A stretch of 64,000 bases of DNA from Evansella alkalicola (GCF_019042735.1 NZ_JAHQCR010000072.1:13262-77261); one strand, 5' to 3'. Counted from the first letter of the stretch, positions 18,265 to 27,636 are shown. The notes: a model not told the origin generated them from the sequence alone. Numbers and translations: made by a program.

Positions 18265-19107
18265 ATGAAATTTCTATTATTTGATGATTTTCAACTAGGG
18301 TTATTAAAGGATGACCAAATCTATGATATTGGAACTTTGCTTTTTGGAGATATGAAGCCTTATTGTCCAATGGTTGAACTTATACAAAACTATGAAAAAT
18401 ACAAGAAGAAAATTGAAAACGCATACAGCGACGCTGCTCGGGTGATTCCATTAAGTGATGTTAGATTAAGACAACCAGTTTCACGCCCTGGTAAAGTGGT
18501 TGCCACACCTGTAAATTATTTATCACATAAAAAAGAGATGAATGTTCAGCATACAGCAAGGGGACTTGGTTTTTTCCTTAAAGCAAACTCATCAATTATT
18601 GGACCATCAGATGTGATTGAGCTGCCTTATGAGGATCGAAGAATTGATCACGAATTGGAAATGGCCTTTGTTATTGGTAAAAAAGCAAAAAATGTAAAAA
18701 GGGAAGACGCACATGACTATATTTTTGGTTATACTGGCCTAAATGATGTTAGTTTAAGGCCTACGGAAGATAAGGTAGAAGAAAGGTGTTTAAGAAAATC
18801 TTTTGATACCTTTACTCCAATGGGGCCATGGATCGTTACCTCCGACGAAATTGGAGACCCCCAAGATCTTGAGATGTCTCTATTTGTGAATGATGAAAAA
18901 CGACAAAAAGTAAATACAAGAAATATGATAGTAAGTATTGCGGAACAATTAGAGATTTTCTCCCACATCATGACGTTGGAGCCTGGGGATGTTGTTGCTA
19001 CTGGTACTCCTGATGGTGTAGGTCCACTTAAAGATGGTGACATTGTAACGATCTATATTGAAAAAATAGGCACCTTTAAGAATTCAGTGGTGTTGAAAAA
19101 GAGATAG
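18265..19107 (+). CDS. fumarylacetoacetate hydrolase family protein 2
   Basis: This 280-residue FAH-fold hydrolase or isomerase has metal-ligand segment DHELEMAFVIGKKAKN (about 131-146), GYTGLNDVSLR (about 155-165), FTPMGPWIV and GTPDGVG near the C-terminus. It is shorter and clearly diverged from the protein at 12394. AAGGAG lies 8 bases before the ATG. It pairs with dioxygenase copy 2 as the other copies pair upstream, suggesting two parallel branches of the pathway or a substrate split between them. Confidence 0.82.
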   Translation: MKFLLFDDFQLGLLKDDQIYDIGTLLFGDMKPYCPMVELIQNYEKYKKKIENAYSDAARVIPLSDVRLRQPVSRPGKVVATPVNYLSHKKEMNVQHTARGLGFFLKANSSIIGPSDVIELPYEDRRIDHELEMAFVIGKKAKNVKREDAHDYIFGYTGLNDVSLRPTEDKVEERCLRKSFDTFTPMGPWIVTSDEIGDPQDLEMSLFVNDEKRQKVNTRNMIVSIAEQLEIFSHIMTLEPGDVVATGTPDGVGPLKDGDIVTIYIEKIGTFKNSVVLKKR

Positions 19108-19171
19108 GTCGAGCGCGGGACGTGGGACGTAGAGGGTTGCGCTGGCGAGGTTGGGACGGAGACGGAGAGAT

Positions 19172-19377
19172 CCGTCCCTTTGTTTGTGAATTTGTGAAAC
19201 GGGTAAAAAGATTGTGAATCGGGCAAAAATGTTTGTAGTATGGGCAAAAAGTTTAGTTAATCGGGCAAAAATCAGCATAATAAAGGGAATTCGACAAAAT
19301 ACCACATCTCGTGAACGGGAGAACCGACCCTGCGTTTACATGTCTCCACCCTGTGAACGCAAGAACCGTCCCTGCGT
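19172..19377 (+). repeat. ~200-bp dispersed repeat, copy A
   Basis: Begins near CCGTCCCTTTGTTTGTGAATTTGTG. Four to five degenerate ~20-bp subunits of the form TTGTGAATCGGGCAAAAA follow. Then come a conserved CAGCATAATAAAGGGAATTCGACAAAAT block and a hairpin-family arm. Copies B (21660) and C (24235) are in the same orientation. This copy abuts the 3' end of the GH42 gene and supplies its TAA stop from GTTTA. Confidence 0.9.
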
Positions 19378-21417
19378 TTACAGGATTACAACTCCGTATG
19401 GTTCCATGACAACTTCACCTTGCAACGCTTCACCTGTTAAGAGGTTCGTCCGCATATTTTTCACTTGAATTGTTTGCTCTGAATCTGAATAGTTTAATAG
19501 GAAAATAAATTCTTTTCCATTTTGGTCTTTTCGGATGGCTAACTCCACTTTTTGAGGGAGGACAAGCCACGATTCTACTGGAGATGTAATTTGTAATTCC
19601 TCTAGTAGAAAACTCGCGGATTCTTCTGTGAAAACACCACCAAAATAATACACTGTTCCATTACCAACTGAATTTTTCACCAAAGCTGGTTTACCAACAA
19701 CATGTGATTCAGAATAACTTCCTATTACTTCAGCATTCTCAGATTGAACCTGCAAAACCTCACTGAAACCGTCTGATTGAAACGTTCCGACTCTAGTTTT
19801 AACAGAAGGTGCTGGGTGTTCTGCATTGTGAAGAGAAAACTCGTCCACCGTCACTCCGCAAAGCTCGCTCACTACACCAGGGAATGGCTTCATGTAACAT
19901 TGCCCGGTCTTATCCTTATAGCCAGTGCGGCAGCCGAAAATCACATTTCCACCAGCTTTCACGAACGCTTCCAAAAGTTCGGAAGTTCTCTCTGTCATGA
20001 TGGCGGGATGCGGATAAATCAACGTAGTATATTGGTTTAGATCCGCCAGCGTCGTGTGGTCGTTTATATAGGCTACGTCGGATGGGACATGGCTGTACTG
20101 AAGGGCCTTGAACCATGCCGTGTTACTTCTGTCGGAGAAGGGGCCGTGCCACAGATCCAATTCTCCATCCCATTCATTGTCATAATCTCGGACGATGGCC
20201 ACCTCTGCCTGATACTCGGCCCCAAGCAGGTCATTTCCAATCTGGTTTAGCTCGCGCCCAATTGTTTTTGCCTCGTCCACTCGGCGGTTAGGCTGGTTAT
20301 GATAATCATTAATGCCATGCCAATACGTCTCCGTGCCCATCGTCGCCGTCCTCCAACGGAAATAAAGAAGCATATCCGCGCCATGGGCAATCGATTGGTA
20401 CGTCCACAGCCTCATCTGGCCTGGCTTGGGGGAAGGCTGTTGCATGCGATTCACCCATCCACCTGGCCCCGATTGCTGCTCAAACACGCCAAAGGTTGAG
20501 GAGACACTCCTCACATTACTCAAATTCCAGCCCCATTTTCGATCTAATAACGGATTTTTTCCCTTGTCTGGAAAAATCGTGCTGAAGTTTGGATACGAGT
20601 CATACGCGAAAAAATCGAGTAGATCCTCTGTCATTTGGTGGTTATCTATGTGACCGTACAGCCCATTCGTTGTGATCCATTGATGGGGTGCAACCTCTCG
20701 AATGATGTCGGCCTGAAGCTTCGCATAAGCAATTGTGCTATCAGAAATAAACCGTTTTTCATCCAACGCGAGGTGGGGATTTTGGGACTGAGATGGGTTA
20801 GGTCTCGGCAAATGTATTTGCTCCCAACTCGTGTATGTTTGACTCCAAAATACTGTTCCCCACGCTTGATTCACATTATCCAACGTCTCATATTTTTTCT
20901 TCACCCAGTTTTGAAATGCTTTGTGGTCTGCATCTGAGTAAAAAACATCGACTTCACAGTTAAACTCATTATCAAGCTGCCACCCAATGACTGCAGGGTG
21001 GTTTCGGTAATGTTCGACCATTTTCCGAACGATTCTCGCAGAAAATTGATGATAGATTTCTGCATTATAATTGTAATGTCTTCTAAGCCCATGCTGAAAT
21101 TGAACCCCCTCTTGCGTCGAATTTAACACTTCTGGATATTTATGTGTCAGCCACGCAGGTGGGGTAGCGGTAGGTGTTCCTAAAACTACTTTTAGTCCGT
21201 GCTCATGGGCTAAATCGATCGCTCGATCAAAAAGTTCAAAGGAAAACTCCCCTTCTGAAGGCTCAAAAATGGCCCATGCAAACTCCGCCAGTCTCACAGT
21301 GGAGAAGTGCATCTCCTTCATACGTCGGTAATCGTCAGCCCAAAGTTCCTCAGGCCAATGCTCGGGATAATAACAGACTCCTAATTGGAATTCCTCATTT
21401 TGCACAAACTTTTTCAT
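19378..21417 (-). CDS. GH42 beta-galactosidase
   Basis: This 679-residue glycoside hydrolase family 42 enzyme matches the family's length. LGVCYYPEHWPEELW near the N-terminus is diagnostic. The acid/base Glu is in GWQLDNEFN (about 151) and the nucleophile Glu in VFEQQSGPGGW (about 313), corresponding to E141/E312 of the Thermus A4 enzyme. The CxCxxC zinc cluster of A4-type members is absent (FYSDADH stands in its place). There is no signal peptide, so it cleaves imported galactosides in the cytoplasm. GGAGG lies 7 bases before ATG 21417; an in-frame TTG at 21423 is too close. The gene is visibly richer in G+C than its flanks and sits between direct ~200-bp repeats, which suggests acquisition. 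Confidence 0.93.
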   Translation of the reverse strand: MKKFVQNEEFQLGVCYYPEHWPEELWADDYRRMKEMHFSTVRLAEFAWAIFEPSEGEFSFELFDRAIDLAHEHGLKVVLGTPTATPPAWLTHKYPEVLNSTQEGVQFQHGLRRHYNYNAEIYHQFSARIVRKMVEHYRNHPAVIGWQLDNEFNCEVDVFYSDADHKAFQNWVKKKYETLDNVNQAWGTVFWSQTYTSWEQIHLPRPNPSQSQNPHLALDEKRFISDSTIAYAKLQADIIREVAPHQWITTNGLYGHIDNHQMTEDLLDFFAYDSYPNFSTIFPDKGKNPLLDRKWGWNLSNVRSVSSTFGVFEQQSGPGGWVNRMQQPSPKPGQMRLWTYQSIAHGADMLLYFRWRTATMGTETYWHGINDYHNQPNRRVDEAKTIGRELNQIGNDLLGAEYQAEVAIVRDYDNEWDGELDLWHGPFSDRSNTAWFKALQYSHVPSDVAYINDHTTLADLNQYTTLIYPHPAIMTERTSELLEAFVKAGGNVIFGCRTGYKDKTGQCYMKPFPGVVSELCGVTVDEFSLHNAEHPAPSVKTRVGTFQSDGFSEVLQVQSENAEVIGSYSESHVVGKPALVKNSVGNGTVYYFGGVFTEESASFLLEELQITSPVESWLVLPQKVELAIRKDQNGKEFIFLLNYSDSEQTIQVKNMRTNLLTGEALQGEVVMEPYGVVIL

Positions 21418-21659
21418 CTGCAAGTCCTCCTTAAATACTTAACGTCGGTTATGTAAAAAATTTATTTTAACTCTCTCTACTCAGAATACTACTTATTTAG
21501 TGTAAAAGTAATGTGAACAAGGGTAATTTTCTACATTTTGGTGCGAGTTAGGCTGGAAAACTATGAAAAGTAGGTGGTTTTGTGGATTGTGGGTGTGTGG
21601 AATCTGGATTTTTGGTCAATTTGGTGATGGGAAAATAGGGGGGAGACCTTATTCGCTAT

Positions 21660-21866
21660 GGATAAGGTCTGTTTATTTGTTTGTGAATTTGTGAAACGGG
21701 CAAAAAGATTGTGAATCGGGTAAAAATGTTTGTGGTACGGGCAAAAAGTTTGTGAATCGGGTAAAAATCAGCATAATAAAGGGAATTCGACAAAATGCCG
21801 CATCTCGTGAATGGTAGAACTGCCTGTTTATCTCACACTGTGATCGCAAGAACCGGTCCCGCGTTC
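21660..21866 (+). repeat. ~200-bp dispersed repeat, copy B
   Basis: Same order of blocks as copy A: GTTTGTGAATTTGTGAAACGGG, TTGTGAATCGGGTAAAAA subunits, CAGCATAATAAAGGGAATTCGAC, then a decayed hairpin arm (GATCGCAAGAACCGGTCCC). It lies upstream of the GH42 gene, so A and B flank that gene as direct repeats. Confidence 0.9.
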
Positions 21867-22186
21867 ACAAAACTAGTTCATTATTAAGAACGGAACGATT
21901 TATTTTTGGAGACAAAATACCTATGTAAATAGATCTAGTATTTTATTATGGATGCTTACTAGCTGTCTATATATAGAATTAAACTACTATAAGTAGAATA
22001 TCAGTTAATAACAAGTGAATAATGGAAATATTGAACAAATACAAAACTAGACATGATTTTACTGATTTTATTCGCTGTTTTTTAGACTACTTTTGAATTC
22101 TCGGCATTTACTTTCTTATTTAATTTATATAAAAAGTAGAAATATTTACTAAATGATAAAATTCCTAAATTAATACCATTTATTCC
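21867..22186. other. AT-rich intergenic stretch
   Basis: No ORF, RNA or repeat is recognised. It is very AT-rich and leads into the promoter at 22187. Confidence 0.4.
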
Positions 22187-22215
22187 TTGTTTTAGTGTTG
22201 GTAGGCATGTATAAT
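22187..22215 (+). promoter_or_regulatory. candidate sigma-A promoter
   Basis: TTGTTT (22187-22192), a 17-base spacer and TATAAT (22210-22215) stand about 100 bases upstream of the small HTH-like gene. Confidence 0.5.
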
Positions 22216-22315
22216 TAGTAAAAAGTACTATATAACGAATAACGGTCTATACATATATTGTTATGAATAATGTTTTATAGTTTTAATTTAATCTACTAAA
22301 CTAGGGGGAATTTCT

Positions 22316-22651
22316 ATGGTAAAGATGGACTTAAATACACTACCTGAGGAAGAACGTATAGTTTATCATACTTTGAATAAGTTAAATAGGTCAGAAAAAA
22401 GAGTACTTTTGAAGCTGATAGATGGGGCGGACAAAAACCAAATTTGTGAATATCCTCAGGTGAGCCGTGAAATTAGGAAATTAGAATCAGTTGATTTAAT
22501 AACACTAAACTATGATTATGAGGGTAGTCAGTACAGTTTTTTTGTAATGCCAAAAGCCCCTCAACTACTGAAAAAGCTTAAGCGTCCTTCTAATAGAAAG
22601 GCTGTATTCGGTATGTGGGGACTGATTTCAAGCTTTTCAAAGAGTGTGTAA
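22316..22651 (+). CDS. small protein, possible winged-helix regulator
   Basis: This 111-residue basic protein follows AGGGGGAA at 6-7 bases. The middle portion NRSEKRVLLKLIDGADKNQICEYPQVSREIRKLESVDLITLNYDYEGSQYSFFV reads, in pieces, like helix-helix-recognition helix followed by a beta wing, as in MarR/ArsR-type DNA-binding domains. The match is by pattern only. No partner or target is evident, and the gene stands alone with its own promoter. A hairpin-family element follows its stop codon. Confidence 0.55.
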   Translation: MVKMDLNTLPEEERIVYHTLNKLNRSEKRVLLKLIDGADKNQICEYPQVSREIRKLESVDLITLNYDYEGSQYSFFVMPKAPQLLKKLKRPSNRKAVFGMWGLISSFSKSV

Positions 22652-22697
22652 ATCAAGGTTTAACGATTTAGAATAAAAATCCACCCCTAGATAGGTG

Positions 22698-22748
22698 ACA
22701 AAGGGACGGTTCTTGCGTTTACGTGAACGCAAGAACCGTCCCTTTGTT
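22698..22748. repeat. hairpin element, short form
   Basis: Nearly perfect palindrome: GGGACGGTTCTTGCGTTTACG directly followed by its complementary arm, with ACAAA/TTTGT extensions. The central loop is minimal. It lies 50 bases after the HTH-like gene and is a likely terminator. Confidence 0.9.
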
Positions 22749-22814
22749 TACTTCATTAGTGGTAAAATAATGGTAGGGCATACATTTTATTGTTTTGTAA
22801 AGGAGAAGGGGAAA

Positions 22815-24140
22815 ATGGGACGGGGTAAATACTATGTACTTCTTATATTACTAGGGACTGTTTTGGTAGGTTTACACTATATGGGAGAAGCTGCGAGTCT
22901 ATTTTTTGACGAAAAATCTTTCATAAGTTCTTCTTATCCAGAAACTGTGCCAACGAGTGAGGTGGACCTTACAGTTGATGAAGAAGCTATTTTGTTGGAA
23001 GGGATAGGGGCCACCACAGAGTTGGAGTCAGAAAATAATCTGGTTGAAGAAACGGCCGGTGTAGTTGGTTCGGCCGGTCCAACTGATGCAACGAATACTA
23101 CTAAAGTTTTGGCAACAGTAGAAGATGGTCTATATGCAGCAATATTAGAGGCACTGCTAGAGATGAAAACGCAGATAAATGTTGGAGCATATAGTTTGGA
23201 TAGTGATGAGGTCTTTGGAGTGAGAATGCAAGTGTTAGAGGACAATCCGGAAATCTTTTATTTTGAACATCAAGACAGTAGTTTTTGGACGAATGGAACG
23301 CTAGAGTTTAACTACAAGTATTCCAGAGAATCTATAAGTGAGGCTGTTACCGTATTAGAAAACAAGGTTAGTCAAATTATTGAACAGGCAATTAAACCTG
23401 GGATGTCTGATTTGGAAAAAATATTAGCGTTGCATGATTACATTGTCTTGAATACTACATATGATTATGACAATTATTTGAATGGGACAATCCCTGATGA
23501 GTCATACACTTCTTATGGGGCGCTTATCCTTGGTACAGCTGTTTGTGATGGCTATACGAAAGCGTTGAATTTATTGCTGCGTGAGGCAGGGATTGAAACG
23601 AGATATGTAACTGGAAAGGGGAATGGGGAGCCACACGCATGGAGTCTAGTCCAATTGGATGGAGAATGGTTCCATATTGATGCGACATGGAATGATCCTG
23701 TACCTGATCGAGCAGGGCAGGTCCGATATAAATATTTCCTAGTTAGCGATCATGTTCTGGCGCAAGATCATTCTTGGGATACTGGTGACCTTCCACGTGC
23801 GGATAGTAATCGGTTTTCTTACTTTAATAAGATTGAAAGTGGAGAGCGGGTGGGGACAACCATCTATTATACAGATGATGAAAGTTTACTCCGTATGGAT
23901 TTGAGCAGTGGTTTTAATCAAAAGATTGCTAATGTGAGGGCATATGATATAGCAGTTGACGGCGAGTGGCTCTTTTTTAGTAATTATTCCAATGGGGGTT
24001 ATTTATATAAAATAAGAAAAGATGGTAGCGAGTTAACGAATCTCAATACGATTCACTCTAGAGAAATTTTAATCGAAGACGGCTTGATATATTTTACTGA
24101 TCAAGGTAACCAGCATCGCTATTATATGGAGATCCGCTAG
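22815..24140 (+). CDS. membrane-anchored transglutaminase-like protein with DUF5050-type C-terminus
   Basis: This protein has about 441 residues. A single N-terminal TM segment (about 6-24, YYVLLILLGTVLVGLHYMG) anchors an extracellular region. The transglutaminase-like core has a Cys in GTAVCDGYTKALN (about 237), His in GEPHAWSLV (about 269) and Asp in FHIDATWNDP (about 284), a complete Cys-His-Asp triad. The last ~110 residues (ESGERVGTTIYYTDDESL..., DGEWLFFSNYSNGGYLYKIRKDG) are DUF5050 beta-propeller-like repeats. Such proteins are thought to act on envelope proteins or peptides. The start at 22815 follows AGGAGAAGGGG. Upstream in-frame codons run into the hairpin element and are not real. 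Confidence 0.8.
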   Translation: MGRGKYYVLLILLGTVLVGLHYMGEAASLFFDEKSFISSSYPETVPTSEVDLTVDEEAILLEGIGATTELESENNLVEETAGVVGSAGPTDATNTTKVLATVEDGLYAAILEALLEMKTQINVGAYSLDSDEVFGVRMQVLEDNPEIFYFEHQDSSFWTNGTLEFNYKYSRESISEAVTVLENKVSQIIEQAIKPGMSDLEKILALHDYIVLNTTYDYDNYLNGTIPDESYTSYGALILGTAVCDGYTKALNLLLREAGIETRYVTGKGNGEPHAWSLVQLDGEWFHIDATWNDPVPDRAGQVRYKYFLVSDHVLAQDHSWDTGDLPRADSNRFSYFNKIESGERVGTTIYYTDDESLLRMDLSSGFNQKIANVRAYDIAVDGEWLFFSNYSNGGYLYKIRKDGSELTNLNTIHSREILIEDGLIYFTDQGNQHRYYMEIR

Positions 24141-24159
24141 AATAGTTGAGGTAAACAGC

Positions 24160-24208
24160 GGGACGGTTCTTGTGTTCACGACTTAGTCGTGAACGTATGA
24201 ACCGTCCC
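24160..24208. repeat. hairpin element, short form
   Basis: Arms GGGACGGTTCTTGTGTTCACGAC / GTCGTGAACGTATGAACCGTCCC around TTA. It lies 20 bases after the transglutaminase-like gene. Confidence 0.88.
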
Positions 24209-24234
24209 TGAGTTTAGCTGAGTTTATTCGCTAT

Positions 24235-24440
24235 GGATAAAGTCTGTCCCTTTGTTTGTGAATTTGTGAAACGGGCAAAAAGATTGTGAATCAGGTAAAA
24301 ATGTTTGTGGTATGGGCAAAAAGATTGTGAATCGGGTAAAAATCAGCATAATAAAGGGAATTCGACAAAATACCACATCTGGTGAACGGCAGAACCGCCT
24401 GTTTATCTCACACTGTGAACGCAAGAACCGTCCCTAAGTT
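24235..24440 (+). repeat. ~200-bp dispersed repeat, copy C
   Basis: Third copy in the same orientation as A and B, including the TTGTGAATCGGGTAAAAA subunits, CAGCATAATAAAGGGAATTCGAC and a final GAACGCAAGAACCGTCCC arm. The preceding TTATTCGCTATGGATAA is shared with copy B only. Its end supplies the stop codon of the minus-strand wall-protein gene. Confidence 0.9.
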
Positions 24441-25997
24441 TTACCCCATTCTTGTATAGAAAAAGATTCCGAAGCCTGATAAAACCAGTAGTGCTCCTAC
24501 TAATAGTAGATTGAACAAATTGGTAGCCGTGTTAGGTAGTGCATCGCCTTCCGTCTCTTTTTCTTCTATTGTTTCACTTGATGAGGGTGCTTCTTCCTCC
24601 GATTCATCATCCTCTGTTGTATTTGGAGGATCTTCTCCGTCTTCATCATCGCCGTTTGGATCTGGTTCAGGATCTGGATCTGGCTTAGGGTCTGGTTCAG
24701 GCTCAGGATCAGGTTCAGGCTCTGGTTCCGGATCTGGCTCTTTCTCCTGCACCTCTGCAAAGACGCCGTAAATAGAGAATGAATCAACTTCTAGTATCAA
24801 TTGATTAGACGATTCATCCACTATAGCTCCTGTGGCTACCCATTCCTCTGTTTCTTCATTGTAATAATAGATGTCCACATCATCTGCATCATACTCAGAA
24901 TCGTAGCCCATTTTGAGGACGTAGTCACTTATACCAAAGTCTCCGTACGTATAGATATGGGCATCAAAATGGACAACGTCACCGACTATTTTTTTATCTG
25001 CAGAAAAATCAGGTATATTACTTTCATCTAGCAACGTGGCAATGATCCAACCCCCTTCTGTATGACCGTCTGGTGTTTTTAAGAAGGTTGAGGAATCTTC
25101 TAACCACAACGTTTCGTATACATGAAAGACGAACTCCTCACCAGAGGTAATGGCAAAGTGGTATTCCCTCACGATAAAATTAACAGTTTCTGTAAGGTTC
25201 CCATACTCAACGATAATTTCAGCTTCCCCAAAACCGTTTACCTCAAAGTTAGCATGATATACATCCCCATATACATGAGTGACATCTATAAAGCTCACAA
25301 TCTCATCGTCATTGACAGTGTAAATAGCATCTTCGCTGACGTTTTCCCACGAGTTGTCTGTATTAAGTTCCACATTGATACTAATTATTTCACCAGGAAG
25401 GGCATATGGGTGGTTGTATCGTTTGGAAAATGGTGTCACTTCAAGAGTAGGTTCATTAGCATCAAGCTCTTCCTCTTCTCCTACAGAATCTTCGTCATTT
25501 GTGCTCTCCATATGTTCAATTTCGGAATCACTAATTTCTTCTTCATTCAAATTATTAGCCTCTTCCTCATCAGCAGTGAATACGACATCTTTTACCTCAG
25601 CGCCTTCCGTCACTCCAAACAGTGCTTTCTCGGCTTGTGTTGAATCGGTTGTCATGCCTTGGATGGCATGACCATTTCCGTTGAAAAATCCAGTGAAAGG
25701 CGTAGTATCGGTTCCAATCGGCTCCCAGCTCTCCTCTTCACTCCATGGGCTTTCAGAAAAATCAATGTCCCTAGTGAGCTCATAATGAAGTCCTGGCTCG
25801 TCATTGCGAATGTCATCGAGCTTCTCTAGTGTGCTAACTTGAATAGGCTCGTCTGCAGTCCCTGAGTCATTTGCATTAACATTAACTCCTATGCCAAATA
25901 AACCAATCCCAAGTGCCAACAAAAGAATGTAAAAGAAGGGGTGTTTATTGCGGTCACAGAGCTTTCGCTTTCTCATACTCATAAACATGTCTTTCAC
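24441..25997 (-). CDS. acidic cell-wall-anchored surface protein (LPNTA)
   Basis: This secreted protein has 518 residues. The signal peptide covers about 18-42 (FFYILLLALGIGLFGIGV). A GLUG-like segment (PFTGFFNGNGHAIQGM) lies near 105-120. An acidic Asp/Glu/Asn-rich stretch follows, then beta-rich modules. A PEPDP linker (about 410-440) is followed by the sorting signal: LPNTA, a hydrophobic helix and a short basic tail (YTRMG). LPNTA is the motif used by a class of sortases in the Bacillus anthracis group (SrtC type). No sortase gene is in the window. The GTG at 25997 follows AAAGGAG by 4-5 bases, and in-frame ATGs follow. The function is adhesion or matrix by analogy only. Confidence 0.8.
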   Translation of the reverse strand: MKDMFMSMRKRKLCDRNKHPFFYILLLALGIGLFGIGVNVNANDSGTADEPIQVSTLEKLDDIRNDEPGLHYELTRDIDFSESPWSEEESWEPIGTDTTPFTGFFNGNGHAIQGMTTDSTQAEKALFGVTEGAEVKDVVFTADEEEANNLNEEEISDSEIEHMESTNDEDSVGEEEELDANEPTLEVTPFSKRYNHPYALPGEIISINVELNTDNSWENVSEDAIYTVNDDEIVSFIDVTHVYGDVYHANFEVNGFGEAEIIVEYGNLTETVNFIVREYHFAITSGEEFVFHVYETLWLEDSSTFLKTPDGHTEGGWIIATLLDESNIPDFSADKKIVGDVVHFDAHIYTYGDFGISDYVLKMGYDSEYDADDVDIYYYNEETEEWVATGAIVDESSNQLILEVDSFSIYGVFAEVQEKEPDPEPEPEPDPEPEPDPKPDPDPEPDPNGDDEDGEDPPNTTEDDESEEEAPSSSETIEEKETEGDALPNTATNLFNLLLVGALLVLSGFGIFFYTRMG

Positions 25998-26195
25998 TCA
26001 ACTCCTTTCTGTATTTTGAATTATTTGCTCTCCCTATGTATTTAAGTTAATAAATTCATAGATATATTAAATTTATCAAGAAGTTGGTAGGACGGAAATT
26101 ATGCGAAAGTATAATATTTTGGGTGGGAGTTTGATTCAATGCGGATTGATGCGGAGCTAGAATAGTTAATTTTCAAATTGCTTCTTTTAAAAAAA

Positions 26196-26241
26196 GACGG
26201 TTCTTGTGTTCACGTTGAATCGTGAACGCAAGAACCGTCCC
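26196..26241. repeat. hairpin element, short form (5' arm truncated)
   Basis: GACGGTTCTTGTGTTCACG pairs with CGTGAACGCAAGAACCGTC around TTGAAT. The GGG of the left arm is replaced by an A-run. The right flank GAGTTTAC joins the end of the MORN gene. Confidence 0.85.
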
Positions 26242-26249
26242 TGAGTTTA

Positions 26250-27200
26250 CTAATCTTGAAATCTATCTTCTATGAAAGTTCCTTGATGAATGATTTCTCC
26301 ATCTTTCAGTAGCGTTCCTTCACCGTGCCTTTCCCAATCTTTCCATTCCCCAACGTAGGATTCACCATTAGATAGAATTGCCTCACCATACCCATTCGGT
26401 TGGTCATAAGCCCATTCCCCTTCGTAAATGTTTCCTTTGCGGTCTACTAACTTGCCATGGCCATGACGGAGTCCATCTACATAATCCCCTTCATATGTTA
26501 CGGTCATCCATAAGAATTTTATCGTTTCTACACCGTATCCAGATCTTTCGTTGTTTTCCCAGTATCCTTCGAAGTGGCTTTGCAAAAATACACCTAAGTT
26601 CATACTTTCTTCCCCGGGACCAGATTTAATGTCGTTATCCCAATGACCTGTAAAGAATCCAGAGTTGTTGGTTAATGTACCAACACCGTGTTTATCGCCA
26701 CTGTCATTTCGATCTCCACTATAGACACCGTAAATGATTCCTTCATCTGACTCGAACGAACCCCCGATTGCATCTATGTCAAAATCATCACCAACTAGGC
26801 CAATCACGATTATCGCTGTAAGGGAGACCGCAAATGCACCACCATATAACAAACTGACTCGCTTACGTGTTGGTGTGGATTTTTGCCACCATAAGCTTAG
26901 TTTTGGCTTAACCATTCCTAGTATGAAAAAAGCAGGTGCGAGAAACAATGCAGCTAGTATAACAATAAGGACGATTGCCCCCACAAGCATGCCTAGCATT
27001 TGCAACATCATTATCCATGAGATGAACGCGCCGTAGATGAGAAATAATAGTGGTAAAATTGGTGCCCCAAAATATAAAAGTGCTCTTAATCTACCACGCT
27101 TTTCTACTGGTCCCCATCTTATGATAAATGCTGGCTTAATGAGTGAAATAAAAAGGGCAATGATTGATAAAACAGTTAAGATAATAAAAATGTTGATCAT
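26250..27200 (-). CDS. membrane protein with C-terminal MORN repeats
   Basis: This protein has about 316 residues. Four hydrophobic segments occupy roughly residues 1-130. The C-terminal half is a series of MORN units: GVGTLTNNSGFFTGHWDN, FEGYWENNERSGYGVE, YEGDYVDGLRHGHGKL, YEGEWAYDQPNGYGEA, YVGEWKDWERHGEG. MORN sheets bind lipids or proteins at membranes. The exact role is unknown. The ATG at 27200 lies 7 bases after GGAGGT; the TTG at 27215 overlaps that site and is rejected. The gene is divergent from the SPFH operon, separated by 436 bases. Confidence 0.8.
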   Translation of the reverse strand: MINIFIILTVLSIIALFISLIKPAFIIRWGPVEKRGRLRALLYFGAPILPLLFLIYGAFISWIMMLQMLGMLVGAIVLIVILAALFLAPAFFILGMVKPKLSLWWQKSTPTRKRVSLLYGGAFAVSLTAIIVIGLVGDDFDIDAIGGSFESDEGIIYGVYSGDRNDSGDKHGVGTLTNNSGFFTGHWDNDIKSGPGEESMNLGVFLQSHFEGYWENNERSGYGVETIKFLWMTVTYEGDYVDGLRHGHGKLVDRKGNIYEGEWAYDQPNGYGEAILSNGESYVGEWKDWERHGEGTLLKDGEIIHQGTFIEDRFQD

Positions 27201-27636
27201 GTTGCTTACCTCCAAGAAAGTTTTATAAATATATGTATAGGTAAAAAGTAATAGCTTTTTAATTATATGATAGTTTTATACATAAGCCTACAAAAAAGGA
27301 TAAATTCTGCCATTATGACCGTATAACCCCAAACAGCAAGTATCATCCTAGCAAGTATAAAAGCAAGGTATTAAATGTAGCAAAGCTATTTACCTATTCG
27401 TTGTAAATACTGCACTTTGAACAACTAAAATAGATAGAAAAGTCTGGTTAAGTAATCATTGTTAGGGCAGCCATATATTGCTATAATTAAAATTAAATAG
27501 TTAATTAGTGATAGTGAAAAAGACTCATATTTAATGGTTGTGAATGCCGCGGTACATAGAAACAAAACTCTATTTTTCACAAGTAATAGGAAGCAATGTA
27601 GATTGTTAAAATGATAGAAAGGAGTGACTAATAGGT
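27201..27636. other. divergent promoter region
   Basis: It separates the MORN gene (minus) from the SPFH operon (plus) and must hold promoters for both. It is AT-rich, and I see no operator, RNA or ORF I would defend. Confidence 0.4.

Noticed and set aside
20056..21092. Several plus-strand ORFs inside the GH42 gene
   Set aside because: Shadow frames of a G+C-richer gene, with no homology or start signals.
22695..22814. N-terminal extension of the transglutaminase-like protein
   Set aside because: It lies in the hairpin element, and the good ribosome binding site is at 22801-22811 before ATG 22815.
19172..24440. Replication iterons in the TTGTGAATCGGG subrepeats
   Set aside because: Three copies in unrelated gaps and no replication gene nearby. 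A dispersed repeat explains them better.
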